Part shown: positions 8,708 through 16,593 of the stretch, piece by piece
Layout: each line of letters starts with the position of its first letter
Numbering within the stretch: the first letter of the stretch is position 1
Assembly (NCBI RefSeq): GCF_036965165.1
Contig: NZ_JBALOX010000028.1
Coordinates: forward strand, 1-58,843
Direction of reading: 5' to 3'
Length of the DNA stretch: 58,843 nucleotides
Source: Ferdinandcohnia sp036965165
Lineage (GTDB): Bacteria; Bacillota; Bacilli; Bacillales; Bacillaceae_L
Program-made: the position numbers and the translations under genes
Notes under the pieces: model-generated
Seen by the model: only the letters and a program-made list of their open reading frames with translations
What the model was told of the DNA's origin: nothing
Database searches by the model: none

Positions 8708-10363
8708 CTATTCAGCAGTAGCTACTCTTAATATTTCTTCAGTCGTTGTTAATCCTTGTTTTACTTTTAAAAGTCCATCATCAATTAAAAAGATGGTTCC
8801 ATTTTTGATAGCTAATTCCCTAAGTGATGTATAGGACTCTCGATTCATAATTGCCCTTCTTAAGTCATCGTTAATAACCAACAACTCGTGGATGGCAACC
8901 CTGCCTTTATATCCTGTCATATTACAGGTTCCACAACCTTTTCCTCGGTTCACTTTTTCAATTGTAATTCCACGTTTTGCAAAGATTTCTAGTTCACGGA
9001 CGGTTGGTTCCTGCAGTTGACCACAATCTCGACAAACACGACGTACCAAACGCTGAGCAACTACCCCTGAAAGGGATGAGGCGACAAGGAATGGTTCAAC
9101 CCCCATATCAATTAAGCGTGTAATTGTCCCTAGTGAATCATTCGTATGGAGAGTACTTAAGACTAGATGACCTGTTAAAGATGCTCTTACAGCTACATCC
9201 GCTGTTTCTTGGTCACGAATTTCTCCAACCATGATGATATTAGGATCTTGTCTCAAAATAGCACGAAGCCCTTTTGCAAATGTCATTCCAATATTCGTAT
9301 TTACTTGAATTTGATTGATGCCCTCTAACTGGTATTCGACAGGATCTTCAATTGTAATGATATTTACATCTTCAGAATTAAGCTGGTTTAAAGCTGCGTA
9401 AAGAGTTGATGATTTTCCTGATCCGGTTGGACCTGTAATTAATACAATGCCAGTTGGGTTATGGATCAGTTTCTTAAACCTTTGTAGGTTGACATTATTA
9501 AATCCTAATTGTGTAAGATTATTTAATGAGCTACTTAAATCTAGAACCCTCATTACTATTTTTTCACCAAATACTGTTGGCAAAGTAGAAACACGTAAGT
9601 CAATATGATGTGCTTCAAGATTTATTTTTATTCGACCATCCTGCGGGATACGGCTTTCAGTAATATCGAGGTTTGCCATAATCTTAATTCGTGCTGTTAG
9701 GACGCCTTGCATACTTTTAGGTAATGCCCGTTCCGTTCGGAGCACACCATCCACACGATAACGCAGCAAAACCCTTGTTTCATGAGGGTCCACGTGTATA
9801 TCGCTTGCTCGTTGTTGAACTGCATTTTGCAGGATTTGGTTTACTAATTTCACGACTGGTGAATCTTCATTTGTAATTTTCTCTTCTTCAATTTCCGCGG
9901 TGGCTTCAGCAAAAAGCTCCTTTACGCCTTCATCTAAATCATAATATTTATTGATTGCCCGTAAGATCTCATCCTTTGAGGCGATGACAGGTTCAATATA
10001 GAATCCAGTTGTAAGACGTAAATCCTCAATCGCATAATAATCCATGGGGTCTGCCATTGCGACAAATAGCTTGTCTCCTTCTCTACGAATGGGAATTAAA
10101 TAATGTCTTCTCGCCATTTCTTTTGGTATCAATGCTGTTAACGATGTGTCGATTGGATATCGGTATAGACTCACATGTGGTATTCCTAATTGAAACTCAA
10201 GTACTTCAATTAATTGTTGCTCTGTAATAAACCCTTTTTGAAGAAGAATATCCCCTAGTTTTTGTGATTCTGTTTGATCTCCAAGTGCTTGTTTTAATTG
10301 TTGTTCTGTTAGTAGACCAGCCTCGATAAGCAAATCTCCTAATCGTTTGCGGGCTCTTCGCAT
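8708..10363 (-). CDS. pilB: Pilus extension ATPase PilB (GspE family)
   Basis: A 551-residue ATPase. It has an N-terminal GspE_N/MshEN-type region (about 1-150; KRLGDLLIEAGLLTEQQL, then a second similar turn), Walker A GPTGSGKSS (311-319), Asp box and Walker B IIMVGEIRD (376-384), a His box (TGHLVLSTLHTND, about 397-409) and a four-cysteine zinc motif (C444, C447, C477, C480). It drives pilus polymerisation. It lies 14 nt downstream of the VanW-like gene and 11 nt before pilT. Two MshEN-like repeats raise the possibility of c-di-GMP binding, but I have not verified the motif. Confidence 0.95.
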   Translation of the reverse strand: MRRARKRLGDLLIEAGLLTEQQLKQALGDQTESQKLGDILLQKGFITEQQLIEVLEFQLGIPHVSLYRYPIDTSLTALIPKEMARRHYLIPIRREGDKLFVAMADPMDYYAIEDLRLTTGFYIEPVIASKDEILRAINKYYDLDEGVKELFAEATAEIEEEKITNEDSPVVKLVNQILQNAVQQRASDIHVDPHETRVLLRYRVDGVLRTERALPKSMQGVLTARIKIMANLDITESRIPQDGRIKINLEAHHIDLRVSTLPTVFGEKIVMRVLDLSSSLNNLTQLGFNNVNLQRFKKLIHNPTGIVLITGPTGSGKSSTLYAALNQLNSEDVNIITIEDPVEYQLEGINQIQVNTNIGMTFAKGLRAILRQDPNIIMVGEIRDQETADVAVRASLTGHLVLSTLHTNDSLGTITRLIDMGVEPFLVASSLSGVVAQRLVRRVCRDCGQLQEPTVRELEIFAKRGITIEKVNRGKGCGTCNMTGYKGRVAIHELLVINDDLRRAIMNRESYTSLRELAIKNGTIFLIDDGLLKVKQGLTTTEEILRVATAE

Positions 10364-10377
10364 GGAATGTCCCCTCC

Positions 10378-11403
10378 CTAAGATTTTTCTATTGGATCAG
10401 GATTTTCCCATAAATCGATATTTTTCTCTTCGTTGTCTTCGTCAGTTCCATTTCCAGATTCCAGATTATTTTCTTCATTTGATCCATTAGTAGGTCCAGG
10501 AGTACCATCTGGATTCGTTAAAATTCCTTCTGGTTCAGTCCATATTGGGTTTTGAGGGGCCTCCGGTACTAAGATACTATGGGCTTCGATTGTGTGGCTA
10601 GGTGGATAAAAATCTTCAGCTACCTTGATTTTCTCATCTACCACACCAACCTCACTAAAAATGCGATAAATTTTACCTACCTGACCTGAAATCCCTTTTT
10701 GTTTGACAACCTTCTTGCCCTTTGACAAAGTACTATCAAACTGCTTGATAATCTTAGGTTCAAAGGATTCTTCATCTGCTATAACCACATGTATAGATTG
10801 TTGCAGATCAGGCCCCATAAGCTGCACATTAAATTCATGATCCTCGAATGAAAACACTAGTCTATACTCATGAGGATTAATATTATTTAAAATGAGATCC
10901 TTATTTTCGTTTTCAATCATGGCTTCAAAACCGAAAGTTGCATAATATGGAAATTGATCACTAATATGTCTTTCAATAATTTCAAAATTTGAAGATAAAA
11001 TAGTTGAATATATACCGGTAGCAATTACGCTTAATGCTTCATTTGAAAATTTAGTTGAAGTACCACTTTCCAATAAAAATGAAAGCAAGGAAAATGGTTT
11101 GTTTGCAGGTAAATGTACAACATCAAACTCCCTTACCCATTTAATAATTTCATTTTCGTCCTTTAGATTACGAATAACTGATTGAGATACGACATTGCTT
11201 TCGTCTATTTCAACAAATTGATCATTGTTATTCTCATTTTCTTCTGGCTGTTCATCTACTGGTCCAACCTTTGTTCCTTCATTGAAGGAATCCTTAGGAA
11301 AAAATGCATGGTACGTTTTTGCACCGACAGTCGAAATAAGTGATAGGAGTAAAACACAAAGTAAGAGTAGGCTAAAAATTTTAACTGTATGTAATTTTTG
11401 CAT
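10378..11403 (-). CDS. Secreted or membrane-anchored VanW-like protein heading the pilus operon
   Basis: A 341-residue protein with an N-terminal membrane anchor or signal (about 7-28). Residues about 100-200 follow the VanW pattern: FSLLSFLLESG, then LSVIATGIYSTILSSNFEIIERH, YYATFGFEAMI, and LILNN. In typical VanW proteins the second block is a GGGVCQVSTTLY-like stretch; here its Gly-rich part and Cys are lost, so the copy is divergent. A beta-rich module follows (about 215-280), then a Pro/Asn/Glu-rich tail. It is probably extracytoplasmic. VanW has no settled biochemical role. Its place as first gene of the operon suggests a part in getting the pilus through or onto the cell wall. Confidence 0.78.
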   Translation of the reverse strand: MQKLHTVKIFSLLLLCVLLLSLISTVGAKTYHAFFPKDSFNEGTKVGPVDEQPEENENNNDQFVEIDESNVVSQSVIRNLKDENEIIKWVREFDVVHLPANKPFSLLSFLLESGTSTKFSNEALSVIATGIYSTILSSNFEIIERHISDQFPYYATFGFEAMIENENKDLILNNINPHEYRLVFSFEDHEFNVQLMGPDLQQSIHVVIADEESFEPKIIKQFDSTLSKGKKVVKQKGISGQVGKIYRIFSEVGVVDEKIKVAEDFYPPSHTIEAHSILVPEAPQNPIWTEPEGILTNPDGTPGPTNGSNEENNLESGNGTDEDNEEKNIDLWENPDPIEKS

Positions 11404-11700
11404 GGTTGTACCCCTTTCAACTCTTTTTGTGATTTCTTTATTTAAAAGTGATTAGTTTGTAGTGTCCCCAGATTCAAACACATGATTTTATTAACCACTT
11501 TATAAACACTCAAAATCAGATAGTAAAATATACCTATTCTCACCCTATTATTTTATATGAAACTAGGAAAATACTAAAGAGAATTTACGCGGACTTTGTT
11601 ATAAAATCAATTATTTTGTTACAGATTGTCACTTTCTAAAAAGAATAATTGCAAAAAAAAACGGGGCTGTTAGCCGAAGGCACAGAATAATGCCTTTTCT
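11404..11700. other. Upstream region of the pilus operon
   Basis: AT-rich non-coding DNA that should contain the pil operon promoter. Leftward TATAAA-like boxes are present near 11550-11560, but no convincing -35/-10 pair could be fixed. An AAAA(N7)TTTT palindrome near 11607-11621 loosely recalls a ComK half-site pair, but its spacing is not the usual five bases. No small gene is evident. Confidence 0.4.
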
Positions 11701-11709
11701 AAAGTTGGT

Positions 11710-11837
11710 GTTGATTTCCGCTGCTGGCACTCGCTTTCCGCGGGCGGTTCGGAAGCCTCCTCATGGCTGTGTTCCTGTGGGGTCTTCCCTGGCCACGCTT
11801 TTCCCGCAGGAGTCTCGTGCCATCCGCTCCAATCAAC
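11710..11837 (+). repeat. GC-rich imperfect palindrome repeat, family R5
   Basis: About 128 nt with inverted ends GTTGATT/AATCAAC, then TCCGCT/AGCGGA-like arms, GGCAC/GTGCC and CCGCGGG/CCCGCAGG-like arms, making one long interrupted hairpin. It is much richer in GC than its surroundings. I recall very similar sequences between genes of other Bacillaceae, often mis-annotated as small proteins, but could not check. It lies between the folC terminator and the pil operon upstream region. Confidence 0.75.
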
Positions 11838-11843
11838 ATAGTT

Positions 11844-11889
11844 AAAAAGGTATTATTTTCTCTAAATTTGAGAAAATAATACCTTTTTT
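11844..11889. terminator. Strong terminator after folC
   Basis: An almost perfect 19-bp stem (AAAAAGGTATTATTTTCTC and its complement) with a seven-base loop. T runs occur on both strands, so it can act in both directions. Confidence 0.9.
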
Positions 11890-11907
11890 CATTGTTTAAT
11901 TGTTTTA

Positions 11908-13215
11908 TCAATGTTTGGATAATAAAAATCCCCTAACCTCTGAAATAAAATAGAGTGACCCTGTTATAACTAATGCAGCATTTTCTTCTTTTGATACACG
12001 TTCTTTGCCCACTTGCACTGCCTCCTGCCACCTATCAACAGTGTTAATAAATTCTCGAGCAGATGAATTTCCATAAAGTTCCCCGGTGCTTGCAGCTCTT
12101 GGATAGTCAAAGCTTGTAAAGGTTAATGTTTGCGCAACCTTTTCAAGTTGCCCAATCATCGTGTCTAATTTTTTGTCGCTTAACGCACTAAAAATAATGT
12201 GGATATCTTTCCCCTTTAAGTGAGCCTTGATTGTATCCACAAGACTGTAAATGCCTTCTGGATTATGGGCGCCGTCTAAAATAACGAGCGGATCGTCAGA
12301 AATCTCTTCAAAACGACCAATCCATTTTGTTTTTTCTAAACCTGCAGCAAGCACACTATCTTCTAATTGTATAGCACCGCTTTTTTGTAACATATGAACT
12401 GCCATTACCGCTAAGCTTGCGTTTCGGACCTGATGAGCACCTTTCATTGAGATGTTTAGATTTTGAAAGGTTTTATTCTGCGTTTTTACAGTAAAAGCTT
12501 CACCATTACTTGAGTGATGGTCAAGGATGAAGAAATCTTGGCCTAATTGATAAAATGGGCTATTTCCTTCATTTGCCTTGGTACTAATCACTTCAATTGC
12601 TTCTTGTTGCGCAACCGCTGTGATAACAGGGATATTCGGTTTGATAATTCCAGCTTTTTCACCCGCAATTTCTTCTATTGTGTCACCAAGAATATTCATG
12701 TGATCAAAGCCAATGCTTGTGATGATTGAAGCAAGAGGGGTAATGACATTTGTTGAATCAAGTCTTCCTCCTAAACCAACCTCCATAAGAACGAAGTCAA
12801 TTTCCGTGTTTTCACCGAAATAATAGAGGGCCATTGCGGTGATGACTTCAAACTCGGTAGGTCCGCCAAGTTCTGTTTCCTCCAACTCTTCTGCTAAGGG
12901 TTTTATCACTTTTAAAAGGGAAACAATTTCATCATTTGAAATTGGTTTTCCGTTTACACTGATTCGTTCATTAAAGGTTTCAATATAAGGAGAAGTAAAG
13001 GTTCCAATTGTATAATCTGCTTCTTGTAAAATATTTCGTATGTAGCTAACAGTTGATCCTTTCCCGTTTGTACCGGCTACATGAATTGCCTTCATTTTTT
13101 CTTGAGGATGACCTAGTCGTTCCATCATCCATTCCATTCGCGATAGCCCTGGTTTCATGCCGAGTCTCAATCTCCCATGAATCCAAGTAAGGGCCTCCTC
13201 ATAAGTGTTTATCAT
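11908..13215 (-). CDS. folC: Folylpolyglutamate / dihydrofolate synthase
   Basis: A 435-residue Mur-ligase-family enzyme that adds glutamate to folates, and in many bacteria also makes dihydrofolate from dihydropteroate. The P-loop HVAGTNGKGST lies at about 45-55. The family signature LMEVGLGGRLDSTNV lies at about 142-156 and the C-terminal Mur-type domain from about 300 (VILDGAHNPEG). Length is normal. It lies 70 nt after valS in the same direction, the conserved valS-folC pair of Bacillus. Confidence 0.96.
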   Translation of the reverse strand: MINTYEEALTWIHGRLRLGMKPGLSRMEWMMERLGHPQEKMKAIHVAGTNGKGSTVSYIRNILQEADYTIGTFTSPYIETFNERISVNGKPISNDEIVSLLKVIKPLAEELEETELGGPTEFEVITAMALYYFGENTEIDFVLMEVGLGGRLDSTNVITPLASIITSIGFDHMNILGDTIEEIAGEKAGIIKPNIPVITAVAQQEAIEVISTKANEGNSPFYQLGQDFFILDHHSSNGEAFTVKTQNKTFQNLNISMKGAHQVRNASLAVMAVHMLQKSGAIQLEDSVLAAGLEKTKWIGRFEEISDDPLVILDGAHNPEGIYSLVDTIKAHLKGKDIHIIFSALSDKKLDTMIGQLEKVAQTLTFTSFDYPRAASTGELYGNSSAREFINTVDRWQEAVQVGKERVSKEENAALVITGSLYFISEVRGFLLSKH

Positions 13216-13249
13216 ATGCGTTCCTCCACATATAGGTTGAAAATGAAGG

Positions 13250-13276
13250 AAAGACGAATCTAGGATAGATTCGCCT
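13250..13276 (-). terminator. Weak terminator or processing hairpin between valS and folC
   Basis: CGAATCTA/TAGATTCG stem with a three-base loop, followed leftward by TCTTTCCTTC. The T tract is interrupted, so partial read-through into folC is expected. Confidence 0.55.
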
Positions 13277-13285
13277 TTTATTCAT

Positions 13286-15928
13286 TTAGCCTCTTAATTC
13301 TGCAATGCGCTCACGAACTGTTTCACGTTTTTCAACATAGTCCTTTTCTTTTGCGCGCTCTTCATCGATTACTTTTTGAGGTGCTTTCTTCACGAAACCT
13401 TCGTTCCCAAGTTTCTTCTGAACACGGTCAACCTCTTTATCAAGCCTATCAAGTTCTTTTTCTAGTCGCTTAATTTCTTCATCAATATTGATAAGTCCTT
13501 CAAGTGGAAGGAATAGTTCTGCTCCTGTTACAACGGAAGTCATTGCCTTATCAGGTGAAGAAATGTCAGTAGCAATTAAAAGCTCGCTTGGATTACAGAA
13601 CCTCTCTAGGTAAGAACGATTCTTTTCTAATTGAGCATGAACTGTTTCATCCTTCGCTTTAATGTGAAGCTTGATTTGCTTGCTCATTGGTGTGTTAACC
13701 TCTGCACGGATATTTCGAACCGAGCGAATAATGTCAACCAATAGGCGCATTTCCCCTGCAGCTAAATCATCTGAAATTTCAGGGTTTACCTCTGGCCATT
13801 TTGCAATAGTAATGGATTCGCCATTATGTGGCAAGTTCTGCCATATTTCCTCGGTAATAAACGGCATGAATGGATGTAGCAGTCTCATTGTGTTATCTAG
13901 AACATATGCAAGTATTGATCTTGTCGTTTTCTTTGCTTGCTCGTCTTCGCCGTATAAAGGAAGCTTCGCCATTTCAATATACCAATCACAGAAGTCATCC
14001 CAAATAAAGTTATATAATACTCTTCCTACTTCACCAAATTCATATTTATCAGCAAGCTTTGTTACTGATTCAATTGTTTCGTTTAGTCGAGTTAAAATCC
14101 ACTTATCCGCAACTGATTTTTCACCGCTGAAGTCGATGTCATCAAACCTAAGGTCACCCATATTCATTAATGCAAAACGTGATGCATTCCAAATTTTATT
14201 TGCGAAGTTCCAAGTTGCTTCAACCTTTTCCATGCTAAAGCGTAAGTCTTGACCAGGTGAACTTCCAGTTGATAAGAAGTATCGTAATGAATCGGCACCG
14301 TATTGGGCGATGACATCCATTGGGTCTACACCATTTCCAAGTGACTTACTCATTTTACGACCTTCTGCATCACGAACTAGACCGTGAATAAGAACATCTT
14401 TAAATGGACGTTTTCCTGTAAATTCTAGTCCTTGGAAAATCATTCTTGATACCCAGAAGAAGATGATATCATAGCCTGTTACAAGAGCATCTGTTGGATA
14501 GTAGCGTTTAAAATCTGCCGCTTCCTTATCAGGCCAGCCCATAGTTGAAAATGGCCATAATGCCGAACTAAACCATGTATCTAATACATCTTTATCCTGC
14601 TCCCAGTTTTCAGAGTCACTAGGTGGTTCATGGTCAACATAAACCTCACCTGTTTCTTTATGGTACCAAGCTGGGATTCTGTGACCCCACCATAATTGAC
14701 GGGAAATACACCAGTCACGAATGTTTTCCATCCAACGTAGATATGTTTTTTCAAAACGATCCGGAACGAAATGTACCTTTTCTTCCTGAGATTGTAGCTT
14801 AATCGCTTCATCAGCTAGTGGCTGCATTTTAACAAACCATTGTGTAGATAAATATGGTTCAACAACTGCACCACTTCGTTCACTGTGACCTACTGAATGA
14901 AGGTGATCTTCAATTTTAAATAGTACGCCTTCTTCTTGCAAATCCTTTACAATTTTCTTTCTGCATTCAAAACGGTCCATGCCTTGGTATTTACCAGCGT
15001 TCGCATTCATTGTTCCATCTTCATTCATAACAAGGACGCGCTCGAGATTGTGGCGATTTCCAACTTCGAAGTCATTTGGGTCGTGTGCAGGTGTGATTTT
15101 AACAGCACCAGAACCAAATTCCATATCAACATAATCATCACCAACAATCGGAATTTCTCTTCCTACGATTGGGAGAATGACTGTTTTACCAATTAAGTGT
15201 TTGAAACGCTCATCCTCTGGGTGAACGGCAATGGCTGTATCGCCTAGCATTGTTTCTGGACGAGTTGTTGCAATTTCAATAGACCCGCTACCATCAGCTA
15301 ATGGATAACGCATATGGTAAAATGCACCTTGAACATCTTTATAGATAACTTCGATGTCTGAAAGGGCAGTTTTTGTTGCTGGGTCCCAGTTGATAATGTA
15401 TTCACCGCGATAAATAAGACCTTTTTTATAAAGGGCAACGAATACTTCACGAACTGCTTTTGAAAGGCCTTCATCAAGTGTGAATCGTTCCCTTGAGTAA
15501 TCTAAACCAAGTCCTATCTTTGACCATTGCTCACGAATATGACTAGCATATTCTTCCTTCCACTTCCATGTTTCTTCTACGAATTTTTCACGACCTAAGT
15601 CATAGCGAGTTTTCCCTTCCTCACGTAGCTTAGCCTCAACTTTGGCTTGTGTAGCGATACCCGCATGGTCCATTCCAGGTAGCCATAGAACATCATAGCC
15701 TTGCATTCTTTTTATACGAGTTAGGATATCCTGTAAGGTTGTATCCCACGCATGCCCTAGGTGTAACTTTCCTGTTACGTTTGGTGGCGGAATGACAATG
15801 GTATATGGTTTCTTCTCAGCATCGTCTTTAGCTTCAAAAAATTTACCATCCAACCAATATTGATAGCGGCCCGCTTCAATCGCCTGCGGGTCATACTTTG
15901 TTGATAGCGTTTTTTCATTACCTTCCAT
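13286..15928 (-). CDS. valS: Valyl-tRNA synthetase
   Basis: An 880-residue class Ia synthetase of normal length that charges tRNA-Val. The HIGH signature is HLGH (56-59, in PPPNVTGKLHLGHAW) and the KMSKS signature is intact (GRKMSKSLGN). The editing domain and anticodon-binding domain follow, and the C-terminal coiled coil typical of ValRS is evident (about 815-878, EEIKRLEKELDRLDKEVDRV). The start is fixed by AAGGAGG nine bases upstream. A T-box leader precedes it, and a shortened R1 element lies between the T-box terminator and the ribosome binding site. Confidence 0.97.
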   Translation of the reverse strand: MEGNEKTLSTKYDPQAIEAGRYQYWLDGKFFEAKDDAEKKPYTIVIPPPNVTGKLHLGHAWDTTLQDILTRIKRMQGYDVLWLPGMDHAGIATQAKVEAKLREEGKTRYDLGREKFVEETWKWKEEYASHIREQWSKIGLGLDYSRERFTLDEGLSKAVREVFVALYKKGLIYRGEYIINWDPATKTALSDIEVIYKDVQGAFYHMRYPLADGSGSIEIATTRPETMLGDTAIAVHPEDERFKHLIGKTVILPIVGREIPIVGDDYVDMEFGSGAVKITPAHDPNDFEVGNRHNLERVLVMNEDGTMNANAGKYQGMDRFECRKKIVKDLQEEGVLFKIEDHLHSVGHSERSGAVVEPYLSTQWFVKMQPLADEAIKLQSQEEKVHFVPDRFEKTYLRWMENIRDWCISRQLWWGHRIPAWYHKETGEVYVDHEPPSDSENWEQDKDVLDTWFSSALWPFSTMGWPDKEAADFKRYYPTDALVTGYDIIFFWVSRMIFQGLEFTGKRPFKDVLIHGLVRDAEGRKMSKSLGNGVDPMDVIAQYGADSLRYFLSTGSSPGQDLRFSMEKVEATWNFANKIWNASRFALMNMGDLRFDDIDFSGEKSVADKWILTRLNETIESVTKLADKYEFGEVGRVLYNFIWDDFCDWYIEMAKLPLYGEDEQAKKTTRSILAYVLDNTMRLLHPFMPFITEEIWQNLPHNGESITIAKWPEVNPEISDDLAAGEMRLLVDIIRSVRNIRAEVNTPMSKQIKLHIKAKDETVHAQLEKNRSYLERFCNPSELLIATDISSPDKAMTSVVTGAELFLPLEGLINIDEEIKRLEKELDRLDKEVDRVQKKLGNEGFVKKAPQKVIDEERAKEKDYVEKRETVRERIAELRG

Positions 15929-15957
15929 AAGAATTCCTCCTTAAAATGCTTCGAATT

Positions 15958-16003
15958 CAATCAAATGCGCCTTGGCGTATTTATTCAGCCCTGGCTGAAT
16001 AAA
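15958..16003 (-). repeat. R1 element, copy C (internally deleted), in the valS leader
   Basis: Only the two outer hairpins of R1 remain, fused directly. Read leftward they are TTATTCAG-CCAGGG-CTGAATAA and then AAATACGCC/GGCGCATTT followed by GATT. The central 80-90 nt are absent. It sits between the T-box terminator and the valS Shine-Dalgarno sequence, in sense orientation. Confidence 0.85.
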
Positions 16004-16004
16004 T

Positions 16005-16285
16005 AAAAAACTCCACTCATCCTTATTAAAAGGACGAATGGAGTATATTCGCGGTACCACCTTTTTTCATAGATAAAAAAGCTTTATCTATGCTCTCAAG
16101 AAAAGATAACGGCTTTTCACCGGCTTTTACTACTCAATTTTCATAAAAGCTACTTAAGGGCGACCTTCCATCGTAACGTTCCTAAGAAATCTCTCAGCAA
16201 ATGATTTCTCTCTCTGAAGGGGTATTCGATGTACTCTTCCCTCTCATTGTATGTAAGCAATTATATATTTACCTTAAGATTCTAC
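16005..16285 (-). promoter_or_regulatory. T-box riboswitch leader (tRNA-Val) of valS
   Basis: Read leftward, Stem I begins with GAGAGGGAAGAGUA (the AG-rich K-turn/GA motif) and continues with a CAUCG/CGAUG helix. The 3' side of the specifier loop reads GAAGGUCG, giving a candidate valine codon GUC. The conserved T-box sequence GGUGGUACCGCGAA lies at 16048-16061. The terminator is a 13-bp helix (16032-16044 with 16010-16022, ACTCC...GGAGT) followed by six T. Uncharged tRNA-Val should stabilise the antiterminator and switch on valS. Specifier assignment is by eye. Confidence 0.93.
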
Positions 16286-16291
16286 TACTAA

Positions 16292-16320
16292 TGTTTATGA
16301 ATTTCAATAGGTATTGTCAA
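16292..16320 (-). promoter_or_regulatory. Sigma-A promoter of valS
   Basis: Read leftward, a perfect -35 TTGACA (16315-16320), a 17-nt spacer and a weak -10 TAAACA (16292-16297). Transcription would begin just before the T-box Stem I. Confidence 0.6.
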
Positions 16321-16410
16321 TAAGGGTAGCCAAATTTTTTATACTTTATTCTCCTCCATGCAATTTGTCACAAATTTTTGTAACCTTATTCACCAGATAT
16401 TTACCACTAA

Positions 16411-16574
16411 AATAAAGGTAAAGCCCCGTGGATGCCACGATTTTTCAAAGGTAAACTTTCGAGCAGTAAGATCTAAGACTAAATACGCCACATCCTGTGG
16501 CAACGTCATTGTGGCCCACATCGTGTGGGCCTAAAGAAATCCGGGCGCAAATATGCCAAGGCACAATTGATTAT
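16411..16574 (+). repeat. R1 element, copy D (expanded variant), upstream of lysC
   Basis: A sense-strand R1 copy with an enlarged centre. After TTTCGAGCAGTAAGATC come two extra hairpins, GCCACA-TCC-TGTGGC and GGCCCACA-TCG-TGTGGGCC, before AATCCGGGCGCAAAT and the closing hairpin TGCC/GGCA. The element ends about four bases before the lysC ribosome binding site (AAGGAG). Copy F carries a related centre. Confidence 0.85.
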
Positions 16575-16593
16575 TTAAGGAGCTGTTATTGAT

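Noticed and set aside
11699..11911. 70-residue arginine-rich reading frame after folC
   Set aside because: It is a translation of the R5 palindrome and the folC terminator hairpin, has no plausible ribosome binding site and overlaps the folC stop.
16321..16593. Lysine riboswitch upstream of lysC
   Set aside because: Looked for the long L-box layout but found only R1 copy D and AT-rich DNA.
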